DNA of 8,442 bases from JBGPFS01 sp041483455 (GCA_041483455.1 JBGPFS010000099.1:1-8442); one strand, 5' to 3'. Positions 1 to 6,642 are shown, numbered from the stretch's first letter. Program-made: numbers and translations. The notes: a model not told the origin generated them from the sequence alone.

Positions 1-2
1 AG

Positions 3-269
3 GTCGCGACGGCTCCCGCCCCCGCCCGGGTCGCCCCGGCGTCGGTGCCCGCCCTGTCGAGCCCGCCGCCGGTCGTCGCGGCCGGCTCGCTGGCTGGGAC
101 CCCGACCATCGCCGTGAGGGCCGCGGAGCCCGAGCGGACCACGACGCGCGACGATGCGAGCCCCCGTCCCGCGCCCCCGCGCTCCACGTCCCCCCGCTCG
201 ACGGCGCCGCGCGCGCCGGCACCGCGTCCGACCCCACGCCGGGCGCCGGACCCGCTCACGGAGCGTTGA
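3..269 (+). CDS. 3' end of an upstream gene; Pro/Ala/Arg-rich C-terminal tail, partial at the left edge
   Basis: This frame is open from the first complete codon at the left edge to a TGA at 267-269, and the gene must begin before the window. The visible 88 residues are low-complexity: mostly Pro, Ala, Arg, Ser and Thr, with a basic PRST/PRAP/RPTP-rich end, as in a disordered tail. No domain can be recognised. Two things favour this frame: third codon positions are about 90% G/C, and its TGA overlaps the TTG start of the next gene as TTGA, a usual arrangement for translationally coupled genes. Against it, GC-rich DNA leaves other frames open too, including the protease frame, which has no stop back to the window start. 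Function unknown; the identity of the gene needs sequence to the left. Confidence 0.45.
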   Translation, partial: VATAPAPARVAPASVPALSSPPPVVAAGSLAGTPTIAVRAAEPERTTTRDDASPRPAPPRSTSPRSTAPRAPAPRPTPRRAPDPLTER

Positions 270-1342
270 CCGGAGCCGAACCCCCGGTCGCGCCGCCGGG
301 ACCCGAACCCCCGGTCGCGCCGCCGGGACCCGAACCGGGATCGTTCGCCGAGGCCCCCGAGGGCGGTTCGCCCTCCCTGCCGCCGGCCGCCGGCACCTCC
401 GCGTTCTCCCTCGAGGGACGGCGGGCGCCCGGCCTCTATCTCGCCGGCTGGCTCGCGACGCTTCTCGGCGGGGGCGTCCTGCTCGTCGCGATCGCCGGTC
501 GCCCGGGCGGTGCGGCGGGCCTCCTCCTGACGATCGCTGGAGCGACGCTCCTGGGCCTCGGCCTCTTCGCCGGGGCGGGGGTCCAGGCGCTCGAGCGGGG
601 GGCGGCCCATCGGCTGCCTTACGTCGGTCCATCGCCGTTCCTGGTCTTCGGTGCCGATGTCGCCCTCTCGATCGTCGCCACGATCGCGCTCCTCGGGCCG
701 CTGGTCATGCTGGGCGCGAAGGCGGACGGACCCGCGGCGACCCTCCTGTCGGTCGTCCTCACGAACCTGCTCGCGGTCGGGCTGGTCCGCCTGCTCGTCG
801 TCGGCACGGGGGCGCTCTCGTGGGCCGAGATGGGGCTGAGCAAGGCCGCGCTGACCGGTCGCCGGCTGGTCGCCGACCTGCTCGGCGGCGCGTTCCTGGC
901 CGTGCCGGTCATCCTGGTCACCGGGTTCCTCGCCACGATCCTCGTCCACCTGCTCGGCACCGAACCCCCCGGCCCGCTCCCTCCGGCCGTCGACCCCGTC
1001 GGCCTGGCGGTCAACCTGGTGACCGCCGGGCTCATCGCCCCGGTCGGCGAGGAGATCTTCTATCGCGGCTTCGCCACGACCGCCTGGGTCCGCGGGCTCG
1101 GGCCGCGCGGTGGGCTCGTCCGGGGGGCCCTCTTCTTCGCCTTCGTGCACGTCGTGACGATCGGCGGCGCCGACTTCTCGAGCGCCGGCTCGCAGGCGCT
1201 CGTCGCCTTCCTCGGCCGACTCCCGATCGCCCTCGCGCTGGGCTGGATCTACCTGCGCCGGGGCTCGCTCGCGGCGCCGATCGGCCTCCACGCGGCGTTC
1301 AACGTCGCGCTCGTCCTGATCGGGTCGCTCGCCCAGTCCTGA
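266..1342 (+). CDS. CPBP family (CAAX-like/Abi) intramembrane metalloprotease
   Basis: Multi-pass membrane protein of 358 residues ending in a CPBP (Rce1/Abi) domain. The three family motifs are present: E262-E263-x3-R267 (EEIFYRGF), F291-x3-H295 (FAFVH) and H342-x3-N346 (HAAFN). In Rce1-type enzymes the Glu and His residues activate water inside the membrane. Hydrophobic segments lie roughly at 56-77, 82-105, 124-149, 157-180, 203-230, 246-270, 286-303 and 308-330, with a last one near the C-terminus. Residues 1-50 are a Pro/Glu/Ala-rich cytosolic or linker segment with a 9-residue tandem repeat. No ATG or GTG lies in frame before the membrane domain; TTG at 266 overlaps the preceding TGA and is the best start, though the frame stays open to the left edge and no strong ribosome site is visible. 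Bacterial members act in prenyl-protein or peptide processing, bacteriocin self-immunity or unknown roles; the substrate cannot be told here. Confidence 0.88.
   Translation: MTGAEPPVAPPGPEPPVAPPGPEPGSFAEAPEGGSPSLPPAAGTSAFSLEGRRAPGLYLAGWLATLLGGGVLLVAIAGRPGGAAGLLLTIAGATLLGLGLFAGAGVQALERGAAHRLPYVGPSPFLVFGADVALSIVATIALLGPLVMLGAKADGPAATLLSVVLTNLLAVGLVRLLVVGTGALSWAEMGLSKAALTGRRLVADLLGGAFLAVPVILVTGFLATILVHLLGTEPPGPLPPAVDPVGLAVNLVTAGLIAPVGEEIFYRGFATTAWVRGLGPRGGLVRGALFFAFVHVVTIGGADFSSAGSQALVAFLGRLPIALALGWIYLRRGSLAAPIGLHAAFNVALVLIGSLAQS
278..331 (+). repeat. Tandem 27-bp direct repeat, two perfect copies
   Basis: Two exact 27-base copies (278-304 and 305-331), followed by the first bases of a third. 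In the protease frame each encodes EPPVAPPGP, giving an extended proline-rich N-terminal spacer. The length is a multiple of three, so copy-number change would keep the frame. Confidence 0.85.
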
Positions 1343-1346
1343 CGGC

Positions 1347-1363
1347 GGGCGGGGCTCCCGCCC
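1347..1363 (+). terminator. Weak candidate terminator hairpin after the CPBP protease
   Basis: A perfect 7-bp GC stem (GGGCGGG, 1347-1353, with CCCGCCC, 1357-1363) and a 3-base loop start 5 bases after the protease stop. There is no T tract, and short GC stems arise often by chance in this DNA, so the terminator call is tentative. Confidence 0.3.
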
Positions 1364-1565
1364 CGGCGGACCGCCGCCTCCCGGCTGCGGACCGCCGCCA
1401 GGGGTCGTCCACAAAGTCGCCAGTGACCCGCCCGTGAGCCGGCGATGAGGGCCGGTCCGTAGGCTTCGCTGGGTCCTCGGATCCGGATGGCGGGGAGAAC
1501 GGCGGGCTCCGTCGTCCGGGTCCGAGGGCTCCCAGCCCCGCCGCCCCCGGACCGGAGAAAGCACG
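1364..1565 (+). promoter_or_regulatory. Leader/promoter region of radC
   Basis: Non-coding stretch ahead of radC. A TAGGCT at 1460-1465 fits the TAnnnT pattern of a -10 box about 100 bases before the start codon, but no good -35 box is seen. The leader can fold: GGTCCG (1519-1524) pairs with CGGACC (1548-1553) around an inner GGGCT/AGCCC stem (1526-1530 and 1534-1538). This fold ends directly before the GGAG ribosome site at 1554-1557, which sits 8 bases before the ATG. No ORF here looks real. Confidence 0.3.
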
Positions 1566-2336
1566 ATGGCCGACCTGCGCCTGCCCGGCGACCCGATCGC
1601 ATTCCCCGCCACTCGCGGCCGCCCGATCCGGGAGCTCCCCGCGACCGAGCGCCCCCGCGAGCGACTGGCGCTCCGTGGGCCGAGCGGCCTGGCGGCAGCC
1701 GAGCTCATCGCCCTGGTCTGGGGCTCCGGGTCCCGCGGCGCGAGCGCTGTCCAGCTCGCGGAGGAGGCGCTCAGTCGCCACGACGGCCTGGCCGGCCTCG
1801 CCCGGACCAGCGAGCTCGAGCTCGAGGCGATTCCCGGGGTCGGCGCGGCGAAGGCCGCCCAGCTCGCAGCCGCGTTCGAGCTCGGCCGTCGCCTCCTCGC
1901 GGACTGGCCGACCGGCCGCTGGACGATCCGGACGCCCCGCGACGTCGCCGACCGGTTGATCCTCCAGATGGGCCGCCTCGAGCGCGAGGAGCTCCGGGTC
2001 GTCCTGCTCAACACGAAGAACGTGGTGCTGCGCGTGACCACGGTCTACCAGGGCAACGTGAGTTCCAGCCTCGTCCGGGTCGGGGAGCTGTTCCGGGACG
2101 CCGTCCGGCTGAACGCGAGCGGCATCATCCTCGCTCACAACCACCCTTCGGGCGACCCGACACCGAGCCCGGACGATCTGCACCTGACCGCGGAGGCGCT
2201 GGCGGCCGGCCGCCTCCTGGACATCGAGCTGCTCGACCATCTCGTCGTCGGCCACGACGCCTACGTCAGCCTGCGCGACCGCGGGATCGCCTTCGACCGG
2301 CCGGGCGGGCGCGGGCCGGTCCCGCCGGCCGCTTGA
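1566..2336 (+). CDS. radC: RadC-like JAB1/MPN domain protein (UPF0758)
   Basis: 256 residues, slightly longer than the usual 220-230. The N-terminal part holds the RadC helical region, with ELPATERPRERL near 23-34 and a helix-hairpin-helix IPGVGAAKAAQL at 89-100. The C-terminal JAB/MPN domain runs from about 125 to 243 and keeps the JAMM zinc motif H191-x-H193-x10-D204 inside HNHPSGDPTPSPDD, then the typical LLDHLVVG at 222-229. These residues are those of a zinc metalloprotease or isopeptidase fold; the old link to DNA repair is not well supported, and RadC proteins are also found with mobile elements. The ATG at 1566 has GGAG 8 bases upstream. The last 14 or so residues are Pro/Gly-rich and dispensable-looking. 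The neighbours give no hint of a mobile element, so this is probably the chromosomal copy. It converges on pntB with a 45-base gap in which I see no clear terminator. Confidence 0.95.
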   Translation: MADLRLPGDPIAFPATRGRPIRELPATERPRERLALRGPSGLAAAELIALVWGSGSRGASAVQLAEEALSRHDGLAGLARTSELELEAIPGVGAAKAAQLAAAFELGRRLLADWPTGRWTIRTPRDVADRLILQMGRLEREELRVVLLNTKNVVLRVTTVYQGNVSSSLVRVGELFRDAVRLNASGIILAHNHPSGDPTPSPDDLHLTAEALAAGRLLDIELLDHLVVGHDAYVSLRDRGIAFDRPGGRGPVPPAA

Positions 2337-2381
2337 TGTCTCCTTGGGTGCCGCCGTGGGTCGCCGCTCGTCCGCCCTCGG

Positions 2382-3824
2382 TCAGACCGCCTTCACCGCC
2401 GCGATGAGCGAGGCCAGGCCGTCCTTCGCGTCGGCGAAGAGCATCCCGGTCTTCGGGTCGGTGTACAGCTCGTTGTCGATGCCCGCATAGCCGCGGCCCA
2501 TCGAGCGCTTGATGACGATGATCGACTTGGCACGGTCGACGTCGAGGATCGGCATCCCGGAGACCGGCGTGCCGGCCCGGCGGGCGGCCGGGTTCGTCAC
2601 GTCGTTCGCCCCGATCACGAGCGCCACGTCGCAGCGTTCGAACTCGGGGTTGATCTCCTCCATCTCCTTGAGCTGCGGGTAGGGCACGTTCGCCTCGGCG
2701 AGGAGGACGTTCATGTGACCCGGCATCCGGCCCGCGACCGGATGGATCGCGTACTTCACGTCGACACCGCGCGACTCGAGGAGCTCGGCCAGCTCGCGCA
2801 CGGCGTGCTGGGCCTGGGCGACCGCGAGGCCGTAGCCGGGGACGACGATGACGTGCTGCGCGTAGGCGAGCTGGATCGCCGCGTCGTCCGCGGAGACCTC
2901 CCGGACGGTGCCCCCGCCGGCGCCGACCACCGCCATCGTCCCCTCGCCGCCGCCGAAGCCGCCGGCGATGATGTTGAGGATCGAGCGGTTCATCGCGTCG
3001 GCCATCAGCTTGGTGAGGATGCCGCCCGAGGCACCGACGAGGGCGCCCGCGATGATCAGGACGGGGTTGCCGATGACGAATCCGGCCATCGCCGCGGCGG
3101 TGCCCGTGAACGAGTTCAGGAGGCTGATCACGACGGGCATGTCCGCCCCACCGATCGGCAGGACCATCGTGACCCCGAAGACCAGCCCGGCCGCGATGAC
3201 CAGGCCGAGGACGAGCGACGAGGTCGGGCCATCGAGGCCGATCGTCCCGGCCGAGCCGAGGATCAGCACGAGCAGCCCCGCCACCGCCACGATCGCCAGC
3301 CCGAACGTGACCAGGCGCCCGCCCGGGATGAGGATCGGCTTGCCGGCGATGAGCCCCTGGAGCTTGCCCGACGCGATGAGCGAGCCGGTGAACGTGACGC
3401 ACCCGATGACGACGCCGACGACGACGAAGATCGCCGTCGAGAGGGTCTCCTCGGGTGTGCCTGCGACCTTGAGGAAGTCGTCGATCGCGACGAGCGCCGC
3501 CGCTCCGCCGCCGACCGCATTGAACAGCGACACCAGCTGCGGCATCGCAGTCATCTTCACGGTCCGGGCCATCTGGAGCCCGATCCCGCCGCCGATCAGG
3601 AACCCGACCACGATGATGACCAGGGCCGTGCCGGACAGACCGCCCTCGCGGGTGACGAGGTAGGCCAGCGTCGTCGCGACGGCGATCGTCATGCCCACGG
3701 CGGACAGCCGGTTGCCGTCGCGGGCCGTGGCCGGCGAGTTCATCCGGTGGAGCCCGAGGACGAACGCCGCGGCGCCGATCAGCCAGGCGAAGAAGACGAT
3801 GGTGTAGATCCACTCCTGCGACAT
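2382..3824 (-). CDS. pntB: Proton-translocating NAD(P)+ transhydrogenase, beta subunit
   Basis: 480 residues (E. coli PntB is about 462). It forms most of the membrane proton channel (domain II) and the NADP(H)-binding domain III of the enzyme that reduces NADP+ with NADH using the proton gradient. About nine hydrophobic segments fill residues 5-300. Domain III follows from about 305, with the NADP-site signature VPGYGLAVAQAQ at 328-339, then HPVAGRMPGHMNVLLAEA (361-378), GANDVTNP (405-412) and KRSMGRGYAG (439-448), all as in family members. The position matching E. coli His91 appears to be Asn102 (LFNAVGGG). The start ATG has GAGGGA 5 bases upstream and lies 13 bases after the stop of pntAB, so the gene is last in a three-gene operon. 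Family assignment is certain. Confidence 0.97.
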   Translation of the reverse strand: MSQEWIYTIVFFAWLIGAAAFVLGLHRMNSPATARDGNRLSAVGMTIAVATTLAYLVTREGGLSGTALVIIVVGFLIGGGIGLQMARTVKMTAMPQLVSLFNAVGGGAAALVAIDDFLKVAGTPEETLSTAIFVVVGVVIGCVTFTGSLIASGKLQGLIAGKPILIPGGRLVTFGLAIVAVAGLLVLILGSAGTIGLDGPTSSLVLGLVIAAGLVFGVTMVLPIGGADMPVVISLLNSFTGTAAAMAGFVIGNPVLIIAGALVGASGGILTKLMADAMNRSILNIIAGGFGGGEGTMAVVGAGGGTVREVSADDAAIQLAYAQHVIVVPGYGLAVAQAQHAVRELAELLESRGVDVKYAIHPVAGRMPGHMNVLLAEANVPYPQLKEMEEINPEFERCDVALVIGANDVTNPAARRAGTPVSGMPILDVDRAKSIIVIKRSMGRGYAGIDNELYTDPKTGMLFADAKDGLASLIAAVKAV

Positions 3825-3837
3825 CGGTGTCCCTCGC

Positions 3838-4173
3838 TCAGCCGTTCGCGGCGGCGCCCGGGGCGCCGTCCGAGCCGGCCTTGGCGGGCGCAGGCTTCTT
3901 TCGGAACATCTGGAGCATCCGGTCGGTGACCACGTAGCCGCCGACCACGTTCGCCGCGCCGAAGACCGTGGCGACGAACGCCAGGGTGTAGCTGAGCGGG
4001 CTGTCCGCCGTGGAGGCGATGAGCATCGCCCCGACGAGCACGATCCCGTGGATCGAGTTGGCGCCCGACATCAACGGCGTGTGGAGCGTGGCCGGCACCT
4101 TGCTGATCACCTCGACCCCGACGAGGATCGCCAGGGTGAAGATCGCGATGGCGTAGAGCAGGTCCTGACTCAT
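3838..4173 (-). CDS. pntAB: NAD(P)+ transhydrogenase, small membrane alpha subunit (alpha-2)
   Basis: 111-residue membrane subunit, equivalent to the C-terminal membrane part of one-piece PntA. Hydrophobic helices lie near 5-24, 40-55 and 61-82, with the family stretch SKVPATLHTPLMSGANSIHG at 24-43. His42 in NSIHG is at the position described as a buried proton-channel histidine in the Thermus-type enzyme (from memory of the literature). The last 20 residues (KKPAPAKAG...) form a Lys/Ala/Pro-rich soluble tail. The ATG overlaps the stop of pntAA as ATGA, and a GGAGG ribosome site lies 9 bases upstream inside the pntAA end, so the two are probably translationally coupled. A longer open frame continues upstream on this strand, but it is a shadow of pntAA. 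Confidence 0.95.
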   Translation of the reverse strand: MSQDLLYAIAIFTLAILVGVEVISKVPATLHTPLMSGANSIHGIVLVGAMLIASTADSPLSYTLAFVATVFGAANVVGGYVVTDRMLQMFRKKPAPAKAGSDGAPGAAANG

Positions 4174-5336
4174 GCGGAGGCACCTCCGGCGGCCGGGGCC
4201 GCGGGCTCGAGGAGCTTCTTCGTGGCGGCCTGGACGACGGCGCCACCGTGGGTGATCACCGTGGCGGCCGTGATCTCCTCCTCGAAGTCGAGGTTGAGCG
4301 CGCCGTCCTTCACGAAGTTGCGGAGCAGCTCGGAGATGTTCCGGGCGTAGAACTGGGAGGCGCCGGCGGGCATGCTCGCGGGCAGGTTGTCCGGGGCGAT
4401 GATCGTGACGCCGTTGTCGGTCACGACCGTCTCGCCGACCTTCGAGAGCTCGCAGTTCCCGCCGAGCGCCGAGGCCGCCATGTCCACGATGACCGAGCCG
4501 GACTTCATCGCCCCGACGGCGCCCGCCGTGACGAGGACCGGCGGCTTCCGACCGGGCACCTGGGCCGTCGTGATGACGATGTCCATCCCGCCGATCACCG
4601 CGTTGAGCTCGGCCTGCTGGGCGGAGCGCTCCTCGGCGGTGAGCTCGCGGGCGTAACCGCCCGCCCCTGTCGCATCGATCGAGGTCTTGAGCCGGACGAA
4701 CTGGGCGCCCAGCGACTCGGCCTGCTCGGCCGTCTCGGGCCGGACGTCGTAGGCCTTGACGACCGCGCCGAGCCGGCGCGCCGTCCCGATCGCCTGCAGG
4801 CCGGCCACGCCGATCCCGAGGATCAGGACGTTGGCGGGCTTGGCGGTGCCGGCGGCCGTGGTCAGGAGCGGGAAGTAGCGGCCGAACGTCGTCGCGGCGA
4901 TCAGGACGGCCTTGTAGCCCCCGACGTTCGCCTGCGAGCTCAGCGCGTCCATCCCCTGGGCCCGCGAGAGGGTCCGCGGCAGCGCATCGAGGCTGATCGC
5001 GGTCACGCCCTGGGCGGCGAGGCGACCCATGAGCGCGGGGTCGAGGAGCGGGCCGAGGAGGCCGATCACGGCCTGGCCGCTTCGGAGGCGGGCGGCCTCG
5101 GTATCGGACGGCTTCTGGACGCGGAGGACGACGTCCGCCCCGGCGTACAGGGCATCGGTCTGGACGACCGTCGCGCCGGCGTCGACATAGGCCGCGTCGG
5201 GGATCGCGGCGCCCGCGCCGGCACCGGCTTCGACGAGGATCTCGAGCCCGGCCGCGGTCAGCTTGCCGAGCGCTTCGGGTACCAGGGCCACGCGTCGTTC
5301 GCCGGGCGCGGTCTCTCTGGCGACACCGACCTTCAT
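4170..5336 (-). CDS. pntAA: NAD(P)+ transhydrogenase, soluble NAD-binding alpha subunit (alpha-1)
   Basis: 388-residue soluble domain I, which binds NAD(H) and passes hydride to NADP+ on PntB. It opens with MKVGVARETAPGERRVALVP, the usual N-terminus of the AlaDH/PNT family. It has SRAQGMDALSSQAN (124-137) matching the loop over the nicotinamide, and the Rossmann motif G174-x-G176-x2-G179 followed by the acidic D197 in KAYDVRP. The segment VIVDMAASALGGN is at 282-294. Two start codons lie further out in frame, GTG 5345 and ATG 5342. I chose ATG 5336 because AGGTGA sits 5 bases before it and the protein then starts like its relatives. The C-terminal EPAAPAAGGASA replaces the linker that joins alpha-1 to alpha-2 in E. 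coli, so this is the split, three-gene form. First gene of the operon. Confidence 0.96.
   Translation of the reverse strand: MKVGVARETAPGERRVALVPEALGKLTAAGLEILVEAGAGAGAAIPDAAYVDAGATVVQTDALYAGADVVLRVQKPSDTEAARLRSGQAVIGLLGPLLDPALMGRLAAQGVTAISLDALPRTLSRAQGMDALSSQANVGGYKAVLIAATTFGRYFPLLTTAAGTAKPANVLILGIGVAGLQAIGTARRLGAVVKAYDVRPETAEQAESLGAQFVRLKTSIDATGAGGYARELTAEERSAQQAELNAVIGGMDIVITTAQVPGRKPPVLVTAGAVGAMKSGSVIVDMAASALGGNCELSKVGETVVTDNGVTIIAPDNLPASMPAGASQFYARNISELLRNFVKDGALNLDFEEEITAATVITHGGAVVQAATKKLLEPAAPAAGGASA
4176..4187 (-). promoter_or_regulatory. pntAB ribosome binding site within a 12-bp dyad
   Basis: On the minus strand GGAGG (4187-4183) is followed after TG by CCTCC (4180-4176), so the ribosome site lies next to its own exact complement. 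The start codon is 9 bases beyond GGAGG. If folded, the site would be masked until ribosomes finishing pntAA open it, which fits the ATGA overlap. Confidence 0.5.
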
Positions 5337-5341
5337 GGGCA

Positions 5342-5347
5342 TCACCT
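5342..5347 (-). promoter_or_regulatory. pntAA ribosome binding site (decides the start)
   Basis: AGGTGA on the minus strand, 5 bases before ATG 5336. It overlaps the alternative upstream codons GTG 5345 and ATG 5342, and so argues against them as starts. Confidence 0.65.
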
Positions 5348-5384
5348 GCTGGATGAGGAAGGACGAGTGGGGCAGAACCCATTC

Positions 5385-5415
5385 AGTCTACCCGCTCCCG
5401 ACCGGCGGACGTGAA
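5385..5415 (-). promoter_or_regulatory. Putative pnt operon promoter
   Basis: Minus-strand -10 box TAGACT (5390-5385) with a 4-of-6 -35 match TTCACG (5415-5410), separated by 19 bases. It predicts a leader of about 40 bases before pntAA. The same TAGACT with a 19-base spacer recurs at 8166-8196. The spacer is longer than the usual 17, so the call is moderate. Confidence 0.45.
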
Positions 5416-5500
5416 CACGCCGGAGCCGCTATCGTCGGACCGGACCTCAGGCTCGAAGCCCCGGGGACCTGGGCCCGTCCGCAGCTCGCCCCACCCACAC

Positions 5501-5506
5501 AGGGAG
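5501..5506 (+). promoter_or_regulatory. Ribosome binding site of the LLM dehydrogenase (decides the start)
   Basis: AGGGAG 6 bases before ATG 5513. The frame is open back to GTG 5411, but the extra 34 residues are Pro/Ser/Arg-rich and unlike the family. A possible plus-strand -10 box, TATCGT at 5430-5435, lies in the gap but has no convincing -35. Confidence 0.7.
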
Positions 5507-5512
5507 CCCGCG

Positions 5513-6502
5513 ATGACGAAGATCGGCTACGCCGCGATGCTCGAGCAGTTCCACCCGACCGAGCTGCTCGACCGGTGCGCCCAGGCGGAGGCGGCGGGCT
5601 TCTCGGCGGGCTTCATGGTCAGCGAGCATTTCCAGCCCTGGACCCCCCAGCAGGGTCAGGCAGCCTTCGCCTGGAGCTTCATGGGCGCCCTCGGGCAGCG
5701 CACGAGCCTGCCGTTCGGGACCGCCGTGACCTGCCCGGGCTTCCGCTACCACCCGGCGGTCATCGCCCACGCTGCCGCGACCCTGGGCGCGATGTACCCG
5801 GGTCGGTTCTGGCTCGGGCTCGGCGCCGGGGAGGCGCTCAACGAGCACGTCGTGGGCGGCGAGTGGCCCGAGATCGGCGTCCGCAGCGCGATGCTGTTCG
5901 AGGCGATCGAGCTCATCACGAAGCTCTTCAGCGGGGCCGTGGTCAGGCACCGCGGAGACCACTTCAAGCTCGAGAGCGCGAAGCTCTACACCCGACCCGA
6001 GCAGCCGGTCAAGGTCTATGTCGCCACCGCCGGGCCGGTCAACGCGAAGCGGACCGGTCGCCTCGCCGACGGGATGATCACCGTCGGCGCCGCCGACGAG
6101 AAGATCGGCCTGCTCTGGGGCAAGTTCGAGGAGGGAGCCCGCGAGGCCGGCAAGGACCCGGCGGGGATGCCCAAGCTCCTCCAGATCCACATCAGCTGGG
6201 CCCGCACTGACGCCGCCGCGGTCGAGAACGCGGTGCGCGAATGGCCGAACGGCGGGATGCCCTTCCCGAAGCAGGACATCAGGAACCCGGAGGACTTCGC
6301 AGCGATGGCGAAGCTCGTCCGGCCGGAGGACTTCACGAACCGCTGCCTGATGACCTCCGATCTCGGCACCCACATCGCGAACATCCAGCACTACATCGAC
6401 ATGGGCTTCGACGAGATCCACCTCCACAACGTCGGGCGCGACCAGGCCGAGTTCATCGATGTCTTCGGGCGTGAGGTCCTGCCGGAGCTCCGCCTGGCCT
6501 GA
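5513..6502 (+). CDS. LLM-class F420-dependent oxidoreductase, G6PDH family
   Basis: 329-residue luciferase-like TIM barrel, nearly the length of mycobacterial FGD1 (336). The start MTKIGYAAMLEQFHP, then SEHFQPW (37-43), FRYHPAVIAHA (77-87) and GAGEALNE (104-111), align directly with FGD1. The FGD1 active-site residues His40, Trp44 and Glu109 correspond to His39, Trp43 and Glu107, so hydride transfer to F420 at the C5 position is likely. Of the four FGD1 phosphate-binding residues, Lys259 and Arg283 appear kept (Lys253, Arg277), but Thr195 and Lys198 align with Val191 and Ala194 (my hand alignment). The substrate may therefore not be glucose-6-phosphate; another sugar phosphate or an alcohol is possible. 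No signal peptide, so cytoplasmic. It is divergent from the pnt operon and 140 bases ahead of a YCII-like gene. Family is sure, substrate is not. Confidence 0.92.
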   Translation: MTKIGYAAMLEQFHPTELLDRCAQAEAAGFSAGFMVSEHFQPWTPQQGQAAFAWSFMGALGQRTSLPFGTAVTCPGFRYHPAVIAHAAATLGAMYPGRFWLGLGAGEALNEHVVGGEWPEIGVRSAMLFEAIELITKLFSGAVVRHRGDHFKLESAKLYTRPEQPVKVYVATAGPVNAKRTGRLADGMITVGAADEKIGLLWGKFEEGAREAGKDPAGMPKLLQIHISWARTDAAAVENAVREWPNGGMPFPKQDIRNPEDFAAMAKLVRPEDFTNRCLMTSDLGTHIANIQHYIDMGFDEIHLHNVGRDQAEFIDVFGREVLPELRLA

Positions 6503-6585
6503 GGCCCGTGCGCATCCATCTGCCGCCCGTCCCTCCCGGCGAGCCTGTCGATTCCGGACCGAGCCGTTCGTCGTACGGTTGGAAG

Positions 6586-6605
6586 GGGCCGCACCAGGGC
6601 GGCCC
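6586..6605 (+). other. Perfect 7-bp hairpin upstream of the YCII-like gene
   Basis: GGGCCGC (6586-6592) pairs with GCGGCCC (6599-6605) around the loop ACCAGG. It lies 84 bases after the LLM stop and 21 bases before the next ribosome site. It could be a weak terminator for the first gene or a leader structure for the second. There is no T tract. TACGGT at 6574-6579 just before it is a weak -10 candidate. Confidence 0.35.
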
Positions 6606-6626
6606 AGGATCGGGGCGCCCGGCCCT

Positions 6627-6634
6627 GGAAGGAG
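6627..6634 (+). promoter_or_regulatory. Ribosome binding site of the YCII-like gene (decides the start)
   Basis: GGAAGGAG, 8 bases before ATG 6643. It rules out the in-frame GTG at 6508, which would add 45 Pro/Gly/Arg-rich residues. Confidence 0.75.
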
Positions 6635-6642
6635 CGATCGAG

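Noticed and set aside
154..1437. Long plus-strand frame of 427 codons over the protease
   Set aside because: Extremely Arg/Pro/Gly-rich translation with no motif; it is a shifted-frame shadow of the CPBP protease, typical of GC-rich DNA.
1299..2255. Minus-strand frame of 318 codons over radC
   Set aside because: Antisense to a gene with clear JAMM and HhH motifs; its translation has no recognisable domain.
1566..2336. radC as a sign of a mobile island
   Set aside because: RadC homologues occur on integrative elements, but no integrase, att-like repeat, tRNA or compositional change is visible around it.
2266..3813. Minus-strand frame of 515 codons in another phase of pntB
   Set aside because: Arg/Gly-rich out-of-frame translation of pntB; it runs past both gene ends without conserved features.
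2715..3929. Plus-strand frame of 404 codons over pntB
   Set aside because: Asp/Arg/His-rich antisense shadow; pntB on the other strand is unmistakable.
4174..5382. Upstream extension of the pntAB frame, suggesting a 514-residue fusion
   Set aside because: The extra part is an Arg-rich out-of-frame reading of pntAA; the true start is the ATG of the ATGA overlap with a GGAGG site.
4248..5414. Plus-strand frame of 388 codons over pntAA
   Set aside because: Antisense shadow; Gly/Asp/Arg-rich with no domain.
5411..5512. N-terminal extension of the LLM dehydrogenase from GTG 5411
   Set aside because: The residues are low-complexity and unlike the family; AGGGAG and ATG 5513 give the usual N-terminus.
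5447..6427. Minus-strand frame of 326 codons over the LLM gene
   Set aside because: Antisense shadow with no motif; the plus-strand enzyme aligns along its whole length with FGD1.
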